Positions 1-7,599 of a stretch of DNA of 16,553 nt are shown in pieces. Below the pieces are notes generated by a model. It was not told where the DNA came from, did no database searches, and saw only the letters and a list, made by a program, of their open reading frames with translations. This DNA comes from Zancudomyces culisetae. Taxonomy: Eukaryota; Kickxellomycota; Harpellomycetes; Harpellales; Legeriomycetaceae. The first letter of the stretch is position 1; each line of letters begins with the position of its first letter. A program made the translations under genes and the position numbers. The stretch covers positions 1 through 16,553 of the forward strand of contig LSSK01000424.1 of the NCBI GenBank assembly GCA_001969505.1. Direction: 5' to 3'.

Positions 1-2
1 TA

Positions 3-272
3 GTTACCAGCTGGCTTGAAAACCAGGAATATAATAAATTGGACTGGTCGCCACAATCTCCAGACTTAAACCCAATCGAAACTATATGGGCAATCATCAA
101 AAGACGCCTAAATAGATACAGTAAACCTCCGTCCGGGATGATCGAATTATGGGAGCGAATAGAAACGGAATGGAATATAAACACAGATGAAACAAAACTC
201 GTTCTTATAGATAGTATGCTCAAAAGAGTTGAGGCAGTTATCAAGCCTAAAGGAAGGTGGACAGAATTTTAA
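3..272 (+). CDS. Tc1-like transposase, C-terminal fragment (5' end outside window)
   Basis: The reading frame is open from base 3, the first in-frame codon, to a TAA at 270-272, about 89 residues. It contains the hallmark block LDWSPQSPDLNPIETIW. In Tc1/mariner DDE transposases the E of NPIE is the third catalytic acidic residue, which coordinates metal during strand cleavage and transfer. The residues after it (KRRL..., ELWERIETEW, then a short basic tail) match the usual C-terminal end of the family, so the stop is probably natural. No lesion is seen in the visible part. A TTG at 39 is not a real start, because the frame and family similarity continue upstream. Whether the whole transposase is intact cannot be judged from this window. 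It is clearly related to, but distinct from, the minus-strand transposase at 1506-2522. Confidence 0.85.
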   Translation, partial: VTSWLENQEYNKLDWSPQSPDLNPIETIWAIIKRRLNRYSKPPSGMIELWERIETEWNINTDETKLVLIDSMLKRVEAVIKPKGRWTEF

Positions 273-429
273 AGTTTTTTTTGAAAAATTCCCAAAATTG
301 TTTCATTTTAAATATTTTTATGATTTAAAATTTCATATTGAATTTTTAACCAATAAAAATACAGTTTATATAAAATTATATTATAACTTTTGTGCATTAT
401 ATAATATAAAAAACATATAATTTCTGGAT

Positions 430-496
430 ATTATTGAGCGAGATATTACACTTTGCAAATTATTTCAATATTTTGAGACATTTTTGAAACTCACTG
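430..496. repeat. Right terminal inverted repeat of the first Tc1 element
   Basis: From 496 inward on the minus strand the sequence begins CAGTGAGTTTCAAAAATGTC, a terminus style typical of Tc1/mariner elements, flanked by TA (497-498). It is not complementary to any other segment of the window. The inner limit is a guess because the left repeat is missing. Confidence 0.55.
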
Positions 497-498
497 TA

Positions 499-856
499 TA
501 TAGTAATATTTTTAGTATAAATATTATACTTTTACTAGTATAGACTGTTTTCTTTTGTAAATAAATATGATTTAATATATTGTACCTAGTGGGATCTACA
601 TTCGTTCTCCAATATTTTAGACAAATTATAATAAATTTAATACCTAATAAAAATCTATTAATAAAAACCTTAAGTGTAAAAAGTTACAATCTAATTATTT
701 AAAAAACAAGTAATAACTATTATAAAACCAAGTAACAAATCCCATTATCCTTCTAATTGTATTTATATACTACAGTGGTTTTAGTATAATTCATGATTAA
801 CCATATACTGATTTATTTATTTACCCTATAATAAAAAGATGGGACTTATATAAATA
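499..856. other. AT-rich spacer without a recognised gene
   Basis: Between the two Tc1 elements lies about 360 bp of AT-rich DNA. It has frequent stops in all frames and a small AGTATAA/TTATACT inverted repeat near 515-531. No coding signal, tRNA or transposon terminus is recognisable here. Confidence 0.6.
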
Positions 857-1128
857 TACAATGACTCAAAAAATTGTTCAAATGTTTTTGTCAGGACCTG
901 ACAACTAGGTATTATTTTATTATATTTTAATAGTTATAAATAGTAGTATATATCTTGTGAAATATTTTATAGCTGAAGCTTCTCTTATAATAGTATCTAA
1001 GGCTATATATACTTTTCCAAATTACTTAGTAACTATGAAAAACATTGTTGTAAATTTATAAAATATTATAGAATGTTAGAATTCTAGATAGATTACAAAT
1101 CAATTGATTAGGAATGTAAAACGTGTAA

Positions 1129-1231
1129 ATTGCGCAGCAAAATGTCGTAATTTAACACTTTTCTTATTACCAAATCTACTGCGCAATCAACAAAATTTAT
1201 TTCCCAAAATGGTATTTGAGAAAATTGCGCA
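1129..1231. repeat. Cluster of three TTGCGCA motifs inside the LTR-like insert
   Basis: ATTGCGCAG at 1129-1137 is perfectly inverted as CTGCGCAAT at 1179-1187, and TTGCGCA recurs in direct orientation at 1225-1231. I found no other TTGCGCA in the window, and GC-rich words are rare in this background. A cluster like this could be transcription-factor sites in an LTR or subterminal transposase sites. The function is inferred. Confidence 0.6.
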
Positions 1232-1238
1232 TAATTTA

Positions 1239-1269
1239 GTAATTAAATACAACACGTGTATTTAATTAC
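1239..1269. repeat. Perfect 13-bp hairpin near the 3' end of the insert
   Basis: GTAATTAAATACA (1239-1251) and TGTATTTAATTAC (1257-1269) are exact reverse complements around a 5-nt loop. It ends 23 bp before the insert terminus. The insert's opposite end is also palindromic (TGTCAGG A CCTGACA, 889-903). Confidence 0.75.
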
Positions 1270-1505
1270 AAATGGCGTGATATATCATGACAGTTTTAGA
1301 TGTTCATTAAAAAATTATTATTTCTCTCGAATACTATATCGTATGATAATATTTTTTACCAATATTTTACAACCATATAGCATCAATTTCAATCAAATTT
1401 GTAGAATACTTGAACCAGCCAATCAACAGTAGTTAAACTTTTTGAAAAATATTTTTTTGATCAATTTTTTTGCTAATAATAAAAAAATAAATAAACGTAA
1501 TTAAA

Positions 1506-2522
1506 CTAGTATTTAGTATATCCATCCCTGGCTTTCAATACAGCATTAATACTTGTTGGCATGCTACTGATTAAAGACATACACTCGTCACGTGTTATCT
1601 TATTCCACTCGTCTTGTACGCGGTCCCTAAGTTCGTTCATCCCTTTTGGTGCATTTTCGTGATTTGATAGCCGTCTTTTCAAATTGACCCATAGATGTTC
1701 AATTGGATTTAGGTCAGGTGACTGCGCTGGCCAGTCAAGCGCCTGAATTAAGTTAGTTTGCAACCATTCTTTAGTAATTTTTGCGGTGTGTTTTGGATCG
1801 TTATCATATTGAAAAATTGTACTTTCCTTGTCTAAGTCGTACCACTCCATTGATTTTACCAGTTCGTCTTCAAGAATATCACAGTACAGTTCTGCATTAA
1901 GTCCGCAATCAATTTTAGTACGATATCCTGGGCCTTCTGAAGTCATGCCTCCCCATATCATGATTGAACCTCGACCATGTTTTATAGTTTTTTTAACATG
2001 GTTCGGTTTTAACTGGCTCCCTTGTTTTTTTCAGCACCACATGCGCCCATCTGACCCAAATCTGTTAATTTTAGTCTCGTCAGACCATATCACACGTTTC
2101 CAGTTTTCTACAGTCCAATGCTGATATTTTTTAGCAAATGCAAGTCGTTGTTTAATATGGCCTGATTTTAGCATAGGTTTTTTGACCTTAGGTTTTGCAC
2201 TTAAATCATTTTTTTTCAAGCTATTCCGTACTGTTTGAAGAAACACAGATACGAGGCCATTATACTTGAGAAATTTTGTAGCTTCAGTCGCTGTATCAAA
2301 TTGTCCAGATGTTATTTTCCGAATTATTAATCGCTCATTTGCTTTTGTCAATTTATTTGGGCTGCCATGTGATTAATTTTTTATTGATGAACATTACATT
2401 TTTTTTATGTTTGTGATTGTCCCAATACTTATAGACAGTTTAGATGCTATTTGGCTATATGATTATCCATTATCCAGCAGATTTATAACACTCCAAAATA
2501 TTTCAATATTGAGTTTTTTCAT
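1506..2522 (-). pseudogene. Tc1-like DD34E transposase, single frame with four nonsense codons
   Basis: The start is ATG at 2522-2520 and the terminal TAA is at 1508-1506, giving 338 codons, the usual Tc1 transposase length. The N-terminal part (codons 1-42) resembles the paired-like helix-turn-helix DNA-binding domain, with the pattern YSQIASKLSISIGTI. The catalytic domain keeps all three acidic residues: D in WSDE (codon 148), D in QYDNDPKHT (codon 240), and E in SPDLNPIEHLW (codon 275). Exactly 34 residues separate the last two. There is no frameshift. Disruption is only by TAA at codons 20, 43 and 50 (2465-2463, 2396-2394, 2375-2373) and TGA at codon 164 (2033-2031). The stops remove any full-length product. 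The two longest open pieces, 2351-2031 and 1961-1506, are parts of this one gene. The order and spacing of motifs make the identification secure. Confidence 0.93.
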
Positions 2523-2669
2523 CGTATTTAATTTGATCAAAAATTTATATTATATTATAACATGATTTGTATAGATAATATTAGTAAAATTTAGTAAAAT
2601 TTAAATTTATAAAGGATATCTAACATTATGAAAAAGATATCACCAAAATTGATAATTTTAATATAAAAC

Positions 2670-2875
2670 CAAAAAATTGTTCAAATAAAATATTTTTACA
2701 AAAAGTTTAACTACAGTTGATTGGCTGGTTCAAGTATTCTACAAATTTGATTGAAATTGATGCTATATGGTTGTAAAATATTGGTAAAATATATTATCAT
2801 ACGATATAGTATATGTGAGATATAATAATTTATCATTGAACATCAAAAACACTTGAACTTTATTTTGAGTCAATG
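2670..2875. repeat. Right terminal inverted repeat (about 206 bp)
   Basis: This is the reverse complement of the left arm. Read on the minus strand it runs from CATTGACTCAAAA inward through GATGTTCAAT, ACTATATCGTATGATAATAT and TGAACCAGCCAATCAAC to a run ending near 2670. It is uninterrupted and so shows the state of the left arm before the nested insertion. Long repeats like this often hold internal transposase-binding sites. The highly conserved core is a candidate, by inference only. Confidence 0.88.
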
Positions 2876-2877
2876 TA

Positions 2878-3410
2878 TAAAAATATGATATTAATATTAA
2901 ATTATTTTTTTAAACTTACTATATAATACAATTTACATACTTATACTAATATAGTCTGTAACTTATTATAAAGAAACTATATGTAGAAAGGTCATACTCA
3001 TTTTGAGTATGGATTAAATTTTTCATTTAACGGTGAGAACACATTAACATGATTCATAAATATTGATTTAGTATATAAACATATTTCATACTAAATTTAC
3101 CATTTTTTTGTGGACTCAGCATGTGGAAAATATTGGTTGCAAAGTCAAGGATTATTAATAGTTATTGTACTCATTACGACAACATCAGCTGTATTATAGT
3201 AAAAATTTTACCTATATATCCTTGTATTTTATTGGATAATTAAATATGTAAAATTTTTTGATATAAATAGTCTTGTTTTGAATTAATTATAAAATGTCTT
3301 TTTCATCCACTATAAATAAAGCCCTAATATATAATTATAAAAGTCCCGTCCTATAATCTGAGTAATTATATTACACAGTATGACGTTAAACATGTAATTA
3401 TACAACAGAT
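2878..3410. other. AT-rich spacer before the gypsy copy
   Basis: About 530 bp with no coding frame or RNA gene that I can recognise. The one clear structure is a perfect 8-bp hairpin with a 3-nt loop, CATACTCA (2993-3000) and TGAGTATG (3004-3011). Confidence 0.55.
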
Positions 3411-3807
3411 TGATAATTTTTAATAGAATTACACCCCATCTAGAATTGAGTTAATATAAATATTATAAACAAATTATTAAACCATTATCCAATATTTTAT
3501 ATATTACGTTTAATTTTATATTTAATATACATTTATATTATTAGGAATCTCGAAATAGTTTTTAGACTTTTTCTATTATCGAGAATATTTTATCATTTAA
3601 AATACTTTATAAGACATCTATATTTATAGCCATATTTATATAAAAAGACGGATTTAGTATCCAAAGATGTAACGACACCAATCATTTACTAATAATAAAC
3701 ACTGTATTATCTAAACAATATTCAAAGATTAAGTTATAATTAATAAGTATTAAATAATAGTTTAACTAATAGTCTATTTTTAAACATATATTCAGAAAGA
3801 TATATCA
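3411..3807 (+). repeat. Tentative 5' LTR of copy A
   Basis: The segment begins TGATA and ends TATCA, the short inverted TG/CA termini expected of an LTR, and it lies directly before the candidate primer site. It has a TATA-like box, TATATAAAA, at 3637-3645. Without a second copy in the window the left boundary is a guess. A start at the TGACG at 3381 is also possible. Confidence 0.35.
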
Positions 3808-3808
3808 G

Positions 3809-3824
3809 TGGGGGCTCTGCCGAA
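3809..3824 (+). other. Candidate primer binding site of copy A
   Basis: TGGGGGCTCTGCCGAA begins with TGG, complementary to a tRNA 3' CCA, and stands out as GC-rich between AT-rich flanks. It starts one base after the proposed LTR end and about 60 nt before the gag ATG, the same geometry as in copy B. The sequence differs from copy B's site, implying another primer tRNA or mutation. Confidence 0.5.
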
Positions 3825-3869
3825 TTTATATTCAAAGTAGAATATATAATATATTGCGATTTCTAAACT

Positions 3870-4700
3870 ATGTCACAAACATTGCCTACAACGTTTGAAG
3901 CTGCTAAGGAGGACCCTAGTGAGTGGATAGAAAGATAAAATCTGTAATCTAAACTCAATGATTGGTCCGATACTAAAGCAATTGAGTTAATGCTATTGTT
4001 CTAGGTCGTCGTGATCTACTTGGTATATTAAACTCAAACATTGTTTAATAATTTGACACACTTGAATTGAAGTTTAAATTTAAATTTAAAAGTAAAGAAA
4101 TACAATTTTGTTTTTGGAAAAAAATACAGTCAATTAAACAATCAGATTTCAAAAATATTGACGATTGTGAAATGGAAGTGGAACTTTTATATATAAAGGC
4201 TAAGAATAAGGATGAAAATGTACAATGGAATTGTCTAATGAATGCTATTAGACCGAAATATCAAAAAATAGTTTTAGAAAGCAATGCAACTACATGGAAA
4301 GCAGCAATAAAAACTATTGCAAATTTTGAAAAAGTGGATAGAGCAATTTATACAAATAATAAAATAGAACAATTAACTGATGTTTACTCTACTTGAATTA
4401 TCAATACTCATAAATTAGTTAAAAATTATGATACTAAAGGTATAGATAATAACATTTATAATACCGTCATCAAAAAGTATGAAGAGCTTAACTTAATTAT
4501 TTTAAATAAGGTTGATGAAGCTATAAATAACCGAATAAATAACAGTCATGTCAACAGCTAAATAATGCTCAAAGCAATAACTATTGTAACCATTGTAAAG
4601 AAGTGGGTCACAGGAAATATGACTGTAAAAAATTTCTCTCGGATAGATTAAAACTATTAGAAAATAATAAGAATAATACAGTAAATGTTTTTAATTAGAG
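3870..4700 (+). pseudogene. Gag pseudogene of copy A with a CCHC zinc knuckle
   Basis: The frame starts at ATG 3870 and aligns by eye with copy B gag: TTFEA...PSEWIER here against VTFEA...PEEWLDWY there, then KLNDWS against KLNKWS. Stops interrupt within 25 codons (TAA, then TAA and TAG). A long open piece at 4067-4396 carries the middle of Gag, ending near VDRAIYTNNK. Near the 3' end, 4585-4626 encodes CNHCKEVGHRKYDC, an intact C-x2-C-x4-H-x4-C knuckle, which in Gag nucleocapsid binds RNA for packaging. The linker that follows (to about 5040) keeps traces matching copy B, such as NVLTVEKT against LLAVTRKD, among many stops. Gag normally forms the cytoplasmic virus-like particle; this copy cannot make it. 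Confidence 0.8.
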
Positions 4701-5039
4701 AGTATAATAGTACAAGAACCAAATGTACTTACTGTTGAAAAAACTAATAGGCCCAAAATTGATATCCATCCATATCATAAAATAGAAAAAATACAAAAAA
4801 ATACAAAAAACAATCAAACTACAAAAAATATATTTCTTAAAAGAATTTAAAAAATGATATTTTTACGAATTATTTTACTAAAAGCTTAAAAAATACAGGT
4901 TCTGACGATCAAAAATAACAAATGAAGAAATACTTGATCATTTAAGCCCAGATCAGATGGAAGTAGAGATTAACCGTGCAAGCCCGGAATTATACTAACT
5001 TACATCTTCTATAACCCAAAATAAATCTGTTATGGAGAA

Positions 5040-5508
5040 ACCAAAAATTAAACCTACTATAAGAATGGTTGAAAGCTCAGTTTAATTCTCACTGCAAAAT
5101 AAACTTGAGAATCTATTTCCTAAAATAAATATTGTACAACTGTTAGAATCTTCACCATGACAAACTAATGAACTAGTTAAATTGTGTAAAAAATCTAAAA
5201 ATACAGAATTAAATGAAATCACGTTTGATGAAATGAAAAGTTCTAACTGTAAAATTGTAGTGACAATATTTGGGAGACACACAATAGCCATAATTGACAC
5301 TTGCGCTGCATGCTCTGTAGTGACACCAGAGGTACTAGATCCGTGGGGTCTGGATGTAGACATTAAGCATGATCAAGTTATTATAACCGCAGAAGGGAAA
5401 AAGCATCCCTCAAAAGGAAAAGTTTCTAACATTCCGATTGCATTTAATGAACATTTATTTCCAGCAAATATGGTAGTAATAGAACGACCCGATAACACTA
5501 TAATATAA
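5040..5508 (+). pseudogene. Retropepsin-like aspartic protease remnant of copy A
   Basis: The longest open part is 5182-5505. It contains IIDTCAACSVVTPEVL, the place where retropepsins carry D-T/S-G with the catalytic Asp, here at 5296-5298. The glycine codon has become TGC, giving DTC. Copy B has IIDTG at the equivalent place, so this is a mutation in A and not a family trait. Upstream, LLESSP aligns with LLEASPKL of copy B, but A has TGA at 5158-5160 right after it. The stop at 5506-5508 is overtaken by a frame change: the next conserved block, DWLKQHSAYID (from 5514), is in another frame. The protease would process Gag-Pol in the particle; this one is inactive. Confidence 0.8.
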
Positions 5509-5510
5509 TT

Positions 5511-6693
5511 ACGGATTGGTTAAAGCAACATTCTGCTTACATTGATATGGAAAGAAGTAAACTTAAATAAACATTAGAAGATATTGAGATCACAGTACCT
5601 ATTGTAACTACCTCTAATGTTAAAAAATATCAACAAGAAGAAACTGAATTATTAATATTAATTATTGAGATTATTCAAGCAGAAAGTGATGACAATATAA
5701 ACTTAAAATTTACATAATTAATGAATGAATATAATGCCATATTCGTAAATGATATTGAAGATCTTTCACAAACAAATGCTGCCGAACATGAAATAATAAT
5801 ATAAGAAGGCTCCCCAATTAAACTACGTCCGTACAGGATACAGCAAAAGCTACAATCAATTGTTAGAGAAGAAATAATAAAATGGAAAGTAAAGGATTAT
5901 CTCACCTTCAAACAGCGAATGGTCATCACCAGTAGGGTAGTTTGGAAAAAAGATGGAAAAATCAGATTATGCATAGACTATAGAAAAATTAATGCAATAA
6001 CAAAAAAAGATGTTTACCCATTGTCACTTATCGATGATCTATTTATGGCACTATCAGGATCAAAATATTATAGTTGATTAGACGCGATTTCCGGTTTCTG
6101 GCAGATAAAAATGAAAGATGAGGACAAAGAAAAAACCGCATTTTCAATTCCGGGGGGAGGTAGCTATGAGTTTAATGTCATGCCTTTTGGGCTGACAAAT
6201 AGTCCAGCTACGTTCCAAAGAACGATGGAGAAAGTACTAGCACCAGTATTGTGGAAAACTGCAGTAGTTTTTATTGATGACGTGATTATTTATTCCGAAA
6301 ATGAAGAACAACATTTAATAGATTTAAAAGAAGTTTTAGAACTATTTATGAAAAACAACATACAACTTCACAAAGATAAGTGCCACTTAGGAAAAAGTTC
6401 ACTAGAATACTTAGGTCACAATATATTTGCTGAAGGTTTCAGTACTAGTAAGAATAAAACATCAACAATATAAAATTTGAAACCACCCAAATCCCAAAAT
6501 AATTACAATCAATTTTAGGCCTGACAGGATATTATAGAAAATATATTTTAAAATTATTCCAAGCTTAAAGGCCCACTATTTAACTTATTAAGATAAAAAT
6601 CTACTTGGACGTGGAACACACAACATGAACAAATATTTAAAATACTTAAGGAAAATTTGGTAAATGCACCAACTCTTTCTTATAATCAGGACT
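5511..6693 (+). pseudogene. Reverse transcriptase pseudogene of copy A
   Basis: Nearly all of it lies in one frame (frame of 5511). Visible blocks in order: DWLKQHSAYID linker; IKLRPYRI; KKDGKIRLCIDYRKINAI; motif A LDAISGFWQI with its Asp at 6081-6083; TAFSIP...YEFNVMPFGLTNSPATFQ; motif C FIDD at 6270-6281; then LHKDKCHLG and YLGH. A thumb/connection remnant with STWTWN begins at 6600 and runs to about APTLSYNQD. Lesions include TAA at 5802-5804, TGA at 6075-6077 just before motif A, and TAA at 6471-6473. There are also three compensating frame changes between about 5880 and 5945, where SPSNSEWSSPV is in another frame. The catalytic aspartates survive. Motif C reads FIDD where YxDD or FxDD is usual in the family. 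Confidence 0.92.
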
Positions 6694-6700
6694 TGACACT

Positions 6701-7071
6701 AAGTACTATTCGTATTAACTATGACTATGATTTATTTAATAAAATACTATGAGATGAAAAGGATATTATTGCTAAAGTTTCCTAAAGCAATAAAATATTT
6801 GTCCTTATATAGTTTTACAATATACAAAATTAATTGTAAAACATTCTAAAATATATACTTATACTATAACTTAAACTAAATAATATTGACAGTCAACTCT
6901 TTAGTTAACAAATAATCATTTGGGGTAAAACCAAATTATTAATAATATTAATGCTTACTCCATAATTAATAATTTATGGAGTAAGAATTAAAGCGGAGAA
7001 AACGTTATTAAATTTAACATTTGCTATTTTTAAATGTTATAAAAAATAGCAATAATGTCATGAATGGATCA
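6701..7071. mobile_element. Hairpin-rich insertion between the RT and RNase H regions of copy A
   Basis: In related elements the text of APTLSY... runs almost directly into FILTTDAS. Here the two are about 390 bp apart (about 6690 and 7095). The intervening DNA has no coding signal. It is bracketed by TGACACT at 6694-6700 and 7072-7078, a possible 7-bp target duplication. It contains successive inverted repeats: 6759-6806 (AAGGA...TCCTT with inner TTATTGCT/AGCAATAA), 6812-6842 (GTTTTACAAT/ATTGTAAAAC, perfect), 6871-6908, 6913-6941, 6948-6991 (CTTACTCCATAA/TTATGGAGTAAG, perfect 12 bp, extendable by 5 past one mismatch), 7017-7058 (TTGCTATTTTT/AAAAATAGCAA, perfect 11 bp) and 7057-7075 (GTCATGA/TCATGAC, perfect). 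The boundaries are approximate and no known element type is recognised. Confidence 0.55.
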
Positions 7072-7082
7072 TGACACTTATC

Positions 7083-7524
7083 CAAATTGAAATGAAAACT
7101 TTATTCTTACAACAGATGCGTCAACACTTAGATTAGGGGCTACTTTTCACAAATAATTCAAGGAAACGAAAAATTAAAAGAGTATGCTAGTCGAACAGTT
7201 AACAAGCATGAGAAAAATTATTCAGTGAGTCACTTAGAGTGGTTAGCACTTGTTTGGGCTATAACAAAAATTAAATACTAACTTTGGGGTAGGGAATTCA
7301 TCGTACGAACAGACCATAATTCATTATTACAAATGTTTGATGAATCAGAATTGACTGGAAGAATCGCCTACTGGGCAATAATCTTAATGAATTATAGCTT
7401 TGAACTGGCGCATATACTTGATAAAAGCAATCATGTTGACATACAATCAAGATTAACTAAAGAAATGGATGTATATAGTAATCATATAGATGTATTGGCC
7501 ATGGATTATCCTAAAATGAAGTAA
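7083..7524 (+). pseudogene. RNase H pseudogene of copy A
   Basis: Recognisable blocks are FILTTDAS (Asp at 7115-7117), EYASRTVNKHEKNYSVSHLEWLAL with E at 7237-7239 (quoted from two adjoining pieces: EYASRTVNKHEKN and YSVSHLEWLAL), VRTDHNSL (Asp at 7312-7314) and NHVDIQSRL (Asp at 7438-7440). These four acidic positions are the D-E-D-D metal-binding set of retroelement RNase H, which degrades the RNA strand during reverse transcription. The final block is usually N-x-x-A-D, with Val here instead of Ala. Lesions are TGA at 7088-7090 ahead of the first block, a frame change between 7117 and 7237, and TAA at 7279-7281. The open piece 7333-7524 is its C-terminal part and leads toward the integrase. 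Confidence 0.85.
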
Positions 7525-7599
7525 TAAAAAACTAATTTTCACATAACATTGATCCTAATAGTTCAGATGATAACTAACGAAACAAAACTGCGTAATATA

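Larger units (their letters stand above)
1..496 (+). mobile_element. 3' part of a Tc1/mariner DNA transposon
   Basis: The right-hand part of a cut-and-paste transposon whose left part lies outside the window. It comprises the C-terminal transposase coding region (to 272), an AT-rich trailer with a poly(A) signal AATAAA at 352-357, and a terminal inverted repeat that reads inward from 496 as TACAGTGAGTTTC when its TA is included. The element is taken to end at 496 because ...CACTG is followed by TATATA, and this superfamily duplicates a TA target. The left end and partner repeat are not visible, so the repeat length is unknown. The family differs from the element at 859-2875, whose terminus reads CATTGACTC. 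Confidence 0.8.
889..1292. mobile_element. LTR-like insertion, probable solo LTR, nested in the Tc1 repeat
   Basis: A 404-bp segment that is absent from the opposite inverted repeat of the host transposon begins TGTCA and ends TGACA. It is flanked by the direct repeat GTTTT at 884-888 and 1293-1297. TG...CA ends with a short inverted terminus and a 5-bp target duplication are the signature of an LTR, and a lone copy without internal region is the usual product of LTR-LTR recombination. It holds a TATA-like stretch at 1004-1011 but no coding frame. By eye it does not match the LTR at 14894-15192 or the sequence before copy A's primer site, so it would represent a third retroelement family. A small non-autonomous DNA element is the main alternative. 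Confidence 0.7.
859..1472. repeat. Left terminal inverted repeat (about 205 bp, split by an insertion)
   Basis: The repeat consists of 859-888 plus 1298-1472, together about 205 bp. It pairs with 2670-2875 on the opposite strand. The best conserved core lies around 1330-1430, including ACTATATCGTATGATAATAT and the stretch ending in TGAACCAGCCAATCAAC. Differences between the arms are scattered substitutions and small indels, indicating moderate age. The arm is broken after base 888 by the insert at 889-1292, and homology resumes at AGATGTTCAT (1298). Confidence 0.88.
859..2875 (-). mobile_element. Complete, inactivated Tc1-like transposon with a nested insertion
   Basis: Both ends are visible. 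The left end begins CAATGACTCAAAA at 859, and the right end, read on the minus strand from 2875, begins CATTGACTCAAAA. Each is flanked by TA (857-858 and 2876-2877), the target duplicated by this superfamily. The element carries one minus-strand transposase pseudogene (2522-1506) between long inverted repeats. After removing the 404-bp nested insert and its 5-bp duplication, the element is about 1.61 kb, a normal size for Tc1. Four nonsense codons in the transposase mean this copy is not autonomous. The right repeat looks undisturbed, so the nested insertion post-dates the transposon. Confidence 0.9.

Noticed and set aside
229-420. Plus-strand 63-codon frame after the first transposase
   Set aside because: It overlaps the transposase end in another frame, then runs through the AT-rich trailer and has Phe/Lys/Tyr-rich low-complexity content.
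1828-2124. Plus-strand open frame of 98 codons
   Set aside because: It is the antisense shadow of the minus-strand Tc1 transposase and has no family-like motifs of its own.
5082-5363. Minus-strand open frame of 93 codons
   Set aside because: It overlaps the protease remnant of copy A on the opposite strand; the plus-strand frame has the retropepsin motif and a match to copy B.
5880-5945. Programmed frameshift inside the RT
   Set aside because: Three compensating frame changes within 65 nt inside a conserved domain are ordinary decay. No slippery site or reason for regulation is apparent.
6759-7075. CRISPR array or tRNA cluster as explanation for the successive inverted repeats
   Set aside because: The hairpins differ in sequence and length, there is no direct repeat unit, and no cloverleaf or TTCGA-type T-arm is present.
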